Below, piece after piece: positions 15,141-16,852 of a DNA stretch of 16,852 bases. The stretch is from Clostridium sp. CAG:508 (GTDB taxonomy: Bacteria > Bacillota > Clostridia > TANB77 > CAG-508). Each line of letters opens with the position of its first letter. Positions within the stretch are counted from its first letter, which is position 1. Position numbers and translations under genes: made by a program. Where the stretch lies: positions 1-16,852 of the forward strand of contig FR889089.1 of assembly GCA_000435755.1 (NCBI GenBank), written 5' to 3'. The notes below the pieces were generated by a model. The model saw nothing but the letters and a program-made list of their open reading frames with translations. It did not search any database and had not been told where the DNA came from.

Positions 15141-15171
15141 AAAAAAATCGTAGCAAAGCTACGGTTTTTTT
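15141..15171 (+). terminator. Terminator of the tRNA operon
   Basis: CGTAGC (15149-15154), loop AAA, GCTACG (15158-15163), extended by a T-G pair and A/T pairs, with a run of seven Ts (15165-15171). Confidence 0.9.
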
Positions 15172-15255
15172 ATTTTGAATATGCTGTGTAGTAGGCAGAA
15201 ATAGAGTCCGAAGGACGTCGCGCCGTGAACGAAGTGAACAAGTACCCTTGGGGTA

Positions 15256-15279
15256 TTCGAATCTAGCCAGCCCAACCAA
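15256..15279 (+). repeat. Direct repeat 2 (att-like), duplicated tRNA-Gln tail
   Basis: Exact 24-bp copy of 15115-15138, offset 141 bp. There is no tRNA body before it: the preceding GGGTA cannot pair with CTAGC to make a T arm, so this is a tRNA 3' fragment, not a gene. The intervening ~65 bp (15190-15255) are clearly more GC-rich than the flanks and hold small inverted repeats (GTCC/GGAC at 15206-15216, TACCC/GGGTA at 15243-15255) and a doubled GTGAAC. Confidence 0.85.
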
Positions 15280-15280
15280 C

Positions 15281-15312
15281 AAAAAACTCGTAGGATTTTC
15301 TACGAGTTTTTT
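15281..15312. terminator. Bidirectional terminator after the duplicated tRNA tail
   Basis: 13-bp perfect stem (15281-15293 with 15300-15312, core ACTCGTAG/CTACGAGT), loop GATTTT, with A and T runs on both sides. It can end transcripts from the tRNA side and from the minus-strand gene that stops at 15337. A further 8-bp hairpin (GATAGTGA/TCACTATC, 15319-15338) overlaps that stop codon. Confidence 0.85.
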
Positions 15313-15336
15313 GCTTTTGATAGTGAATTATCACTA

Positions 15337-15918
15337 TCATTTTAATGCTTTATTTTCTTTTCTTCTTTTAGTCAGCTGATAGAAAAGATGCTCAACCTTC
15401 TCAGCATTTCCATTAGAAAGTTCCTTCTCATAAATCCTATCAAAACATTCATCATCTACCAAGTTGTAAATGATAGCATCAATTACTGTATTCCAGAACA
15501 AATTTTTATCAATGCAGTTTTTTCGACAAAATTCATTAAAAGGAAGACTGTTCTTCGAATAGCTCGTAACTAGGCTTTTGGACTCTTTTTTAGAAAACTT
15601 GAAGTTTCTTGCAGCTTCAATTCGCCGTTGCCAACTGTTAAAAACTCTACTCTCAATACGAGAAATGTATTCCCGGTCAAAGCGATTTTCTTTTGCTTTT
15701 TGAGAAGAATTTGCTACAGCAGTTTTTTGAATTTGTTTAGCTACTGCTTCAGATACAATTCGCTTGTCAACAGCAAGGTGAAGGATTTTGTAGAAGACAT
15801 GAGATTCATATCCGTACTGCTGAAGAAAATTAAAATGAGTGTAATTTCCTTGTGCATAAGCAACAGCTATGTTAGCAATTTGTTTCCGAGTAAAAATTTC
15901 CTGAACACTTTTTCCCAT
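15337..15918 (-). CDS. Hypothetical protein with an internal helical duplication
   Basis: 193-residue basic, soluble protein that I do not recognise. Residues 9-63 and 108-162 align without gaps at an offset of 99. Shared positions include Phe9/108, Lys12/111, Tyr21/120, Phe31/130, Phe42/141, Ala49/148, Val55/154 and Ile63/162, with many conservative matches between. Each half looks like a three-helix unit, possibly of helix-turn-helix type, joined by a basic linker (RIESRVFNSWQRRIEAAR). That would suit a nucleic-acid-binding role, but this is inference. Start: ATG complement of 15916-15918, with AAAGGAG upstream on the minus strand. It has its own consensus promoter (15980-16008) and terminator. 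Sampled lines are ~38-42% GC, above the neighbours, like the orphan gene at 913-1854. Confidence 0.8.
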   Translation of the reverse strand: MGKSVQEIFTRKQIANIAVAYAQGNYTHFNFLQQYGYESHVFYKILHLAVDKRIVSEAVAKQIQKTAVANSSQKAKENRFDREYISRIESRVFNSWQRRIEAARNFKFSKKESKSLVTSYSKNSLPFNEFCRKNCIDKNLFWNTVIDAIIYNLVDDECFDRIYEKELSNGNAEKVEHLFYQLTKRRKENKALK

Positions 15919-15979
15919 AAAGTAAAACTCCTTTCTAATGTAAAATTATAAAATAAAACATCAAAAAACATATATTTAT

Positions 15980-16008
15980 ATTATAATACATCAAACACTT
16001 TATGTCAA
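15980..16008 (-). promoter_or_regulatory. Sigma-A promoter for the internally duplicated orphan gene
   Basis: On the minus strand: TTGACA (complement 16003-16008), 17-nt spacer, TATAAT (complement 15980-15985). Both hexamers are perfect, as for the other orphan minus-strand gene. Confidence 0.85.
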
Positions 16009-16031
16009 TCTGACAAAAAACAAAAAAACTC

Positions 16032-16071
16032 TTGATTTTTTTTGAAATATAAAGTAATATAGATATATAAT
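16032..16071 (+). promoter_or_regulatory. Promoter region for the 47-residue basic protein
   Basis: Two overlapping options: TTGATT (16032-16037)-N17-TAATAT (16055-16060), or TTGAAA (16042-16047)-N18-TATAAT (16066-16071). The second has better boxes but leaves only ~15 nt of leader; the first gives a more usual leader. Divergent from the promoter at 15980-16008. Confidence 0.6.
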
Positions 16072-16093
16072 AATAAACCAAGGAGAAGAGAAT

Positions 16094-16237
16094 ATGATAG
16101 TAGATAAAAATGGTAATATGTTTGAAGATAGAAGAAAGAAAACAAATGATAGAAGACAAAATGATTGTGATACAAAAGGTGGTAGAAGAGGAACTGATAG
16201 GAGAAAAGCACCTGAACAAGTATCTAAGAAAAAATAA
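16094..16237 (+). CDS. Small basic DRR-repeat protein, 47 residues
   Basis: ATG 16094 follows AAGGAG (16080-16085) with 8-nt spacing. The product is highly charged and has no hydrophobic core: it carries FEDRRKK, NDRRQN, GGRRG and TDRRK, i.e. three DRR motifs and one GRR, and ends in VSKKK. One cysteine lies in the middle. Promoter, ribosome site and terminator are all present, so it is very likely expressed. I cannot assign a family with certainty; it is probably disordered and could bind RNA, DNA or other acidic partners. Confidence 0.7.
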   Translation: MIVDKNGNMFEDRRKKTNDRRQNDCDTKGGRRGTDRRKAPEQVSKKK

Positions 16238-16246
16238 ATTTAATAT

Positions 16247-16279
16247 AAAAAAAGACATCTTAAAAAGATGTCTTTTTTT
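16247..16279. terminator. Bidirectional terminator between convergent small genes
   Basis: AGACATCTT (16253-16261), loop AAA, AAGATGTCT (16265-16273), flanked by A and T runs of 6-7 on the two sides. It serves the 47-residue gene (plus) and the cysteine-rich genes (minus). Confidence 0.9.
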
Positions 16280-16289
16280 GTTGCATATA

Positions 16290-16415
16290 TTAGCAACATC
16301 CACCTCTATTGCCACCACAGCAGCAACAAATTAGGATTATAAAGATAATTATCCAAATGCAGCAATCATCACCAAAACCAAATCCGCCACATCCGCATCC
16401 TCTATTTTCTGGCAT
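16290..16415 (-). CDS. Cysteine-rich small membrane peptide, 41 residues
   Basis: On the minus strand, AAAGGAG precedes ATG (complement of 16413-16415) by 8 nt. The 41-residue product has ten cysteines: Gly/Cys-rich N-terminus (GCGCGGFGFG), CC at 18-19, a hydrophobic span at 20-29, four consecutive cysteines at 30-33, and a CC end. It resembles the tiny high-cysteine proteins of Clostridia that databases label chorion class high-cysteine HCB protein 13, and the Gly-rich single-span peptides of spore coats. A spore or envelope role is only a suggestion. It is the second of a tandem pair with the gene at 16447-16554. Confidence 0.75.
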   Translation of the reverse strand: MPENRGCGCGGFGFGDDCCIWIIIFIILICCCCGGNRGGCC

Positions 16416-16446
16416 ATTATTCACTCCTTTCACATGTACATTTTAA

Positions 16447-16554
16447 TTAGCAACCACAACCGTTGTTGCATCCGCAGCCATTGCCACAGCAGAAAAGTAA
16501 TAAGAATAAGATTATGAACCATAGTAGTTCACTATTATTGCAACCACATCCCAT
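16447..16554 (-). CDS. Cysteine-rich small membrane peptide, 35 residues
   Basis: Strong minus-strand ribosome site AGGAGGT, 8 nt before ATG (complement of 16552-16554). The 35 residues carry eight cysteines: MGCGC at the start, a hydrophobic span at 10-21, then CCGNGCGC and a final GCGC. It has the same plan as the 41-residue neighbour 31 bp downstream (Cys block, single hydrophobic span, Cys block), though sequence identity is low outside the cysteines. Likely one transcript ending at 16247-16279. The promoter is not clear, so it may use a sporulation sigma factor. Confidence 0.75.
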   Translation of the reverse strand: MGCGCNNSELLWFIILFLLLFCCGNGCGCNNGCGC

Positions 16555-16852
16555 TGTCTTCTACCTCCTATAAAATATTTTTAGCTCTTTCGTATGGTAT
16601 ATAGTATTCTGTTCTTTAAAAAAGTGTTACAAAAAATAAGTTGATAAAAATTGTAGAAAAGTATTGAAAATAAAAAAGTGTTATGGTATTCTAATATAGA
16701 AGAAATATGTACAAAATTTTTTAGAAAAGCACATTGAAAATTTAATAGAGTAAACCTAAAAAGATGAAAATTTAAGCTAATAAATGTAATGAATTTTATT
16801 TTAAGTAATAAAAAAGAAAGAAGTAAAATTTATTACAAAGAGAAATTAGTTT
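16555..16852. other. Intergenic region to window end, no gene seen
   Basis: 298 bp of very AT-rich sequence with no ORF carrying a ribosome site on either strand. It holds the leader of the minus-strand cysteine-rich genes on the left and a rightward promoter (16664-16692). An AAGAAAGAAG tract at ~16813-16822 may belong to a gene beyond the window. Confidence 0.5.
16664..16692 (+). promoter_or_regulatory. Rightward sigma-A promoter leading out of the window
   Basis: TTGAAA (16664-16669), 17-nt spacer, TATTCT (16687-16692) with extended -10 TGG before it. A transcript would start near 16699 and carry at least ~150 nt of leader before the window ends. Confidence 0.5.

Noticed and set aside
15190..15279. 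A third tRNA gene ending at the second CCA
   Set aside because: No matching acceptor 5' strand, no T stem and no anticodon arm; only the 3' tail is present.
15100..15282. 60-codon minus-strand ORF across tRNA-Gln and its duplicated tail
   Set aside because: It is antisense to the tRNA and repeat; its two similar ends (LVGLARFE) simply reflect the 24-bp DNA repeat. No ribosome site.
16555..16620. Sporulation sigma-E/K promoter for the cysteine-rich genes
   Set aside because: A CATACGAA resembling a -10 occurs on the minus strand, but no -35 at the right distance.

Overview
The window looks like chromosomal DNA from a low-GC, Gram-positive, Clostridia-like Firmicute, probably an uncultured gut-type lineage. 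The evidence is very AT-rich coding, strong AGGAGG-type ribosome sites, sigma-A promoters of the TTGACA/TATAAT type, a CIRCE-like operator before groESL, a sortase, tRNAs with encoded CCA, and small cysteine-rich membrane peptides of a type seen in Clostridia. Nearly all genes lie on the plus strand. The exceptions are two orphan genes on the minus strand with their own consensus promoters, and a pair of cysteine-rich mini-genes at the right end.

Layout. 1-900: queH (queuosine pathway) and a tiny, apparently frameshifted ORF, closed by a bidirectional terminator. 900-2660: a more GC-rich accessory block with an unrecognised minus-strand gene and a divergent P-loop kinase-like gene. 2690-6500: a co-directional run of a HAD phosphatase-like gene, polA (proofreading site degenerate) and a membrane-anchored lytic transglycosylase. 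6490-8230: pyrG behind its own promoter and a strong leader terminator, which looks like attenuation. 8240-10375: groES-groEL with a symmetrically altered CIRCE operator and a terminator. 10380-11940: mtaB, whose 5' end is interrupted by two tandem 134-bp units inserted inside a conserved cysteine codon. 11940-14880: alaS (a short form lacking the C-Ala domain), a HIT-family gene and a sortase. 14920-15320: tRNA-His, tRNA-Gln and a duplicated tRNA-Gln 3' end 141 bp downstream, each followed by a terminator. 15337-15918: a second orphan minus-strand gene, built from a gapless internal duplication. 16094-16560: a 47-residue DRR-rich basic protein and two convergent cysteine-rich mini-genes. The last ~300 bp hold only a promoter pointing out of the window.

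Functionally much of the window is housekeeping: tRNA modification (QueH, MtaB), tRNA charging (AlaRS), tRNA genes, nucleotide supply (CTP synthase, a nucleotidase-like HAD protein), replication and repair (Pol I), protein folding (GroESL) and cell-wall work (lytic transglycosylase, sortase). tRNA-His has a GUG anticodon, so it is an expected end-substrate of the queuosine pathway that QueH serves. The most unusual items are the mtaB 5' insertion array, the pyrG leader, the CIRCE variant, the tRNA-Gln tail duplication and the orphan internally duplicated protein. I did not find a multi-gene defence or mobile system.
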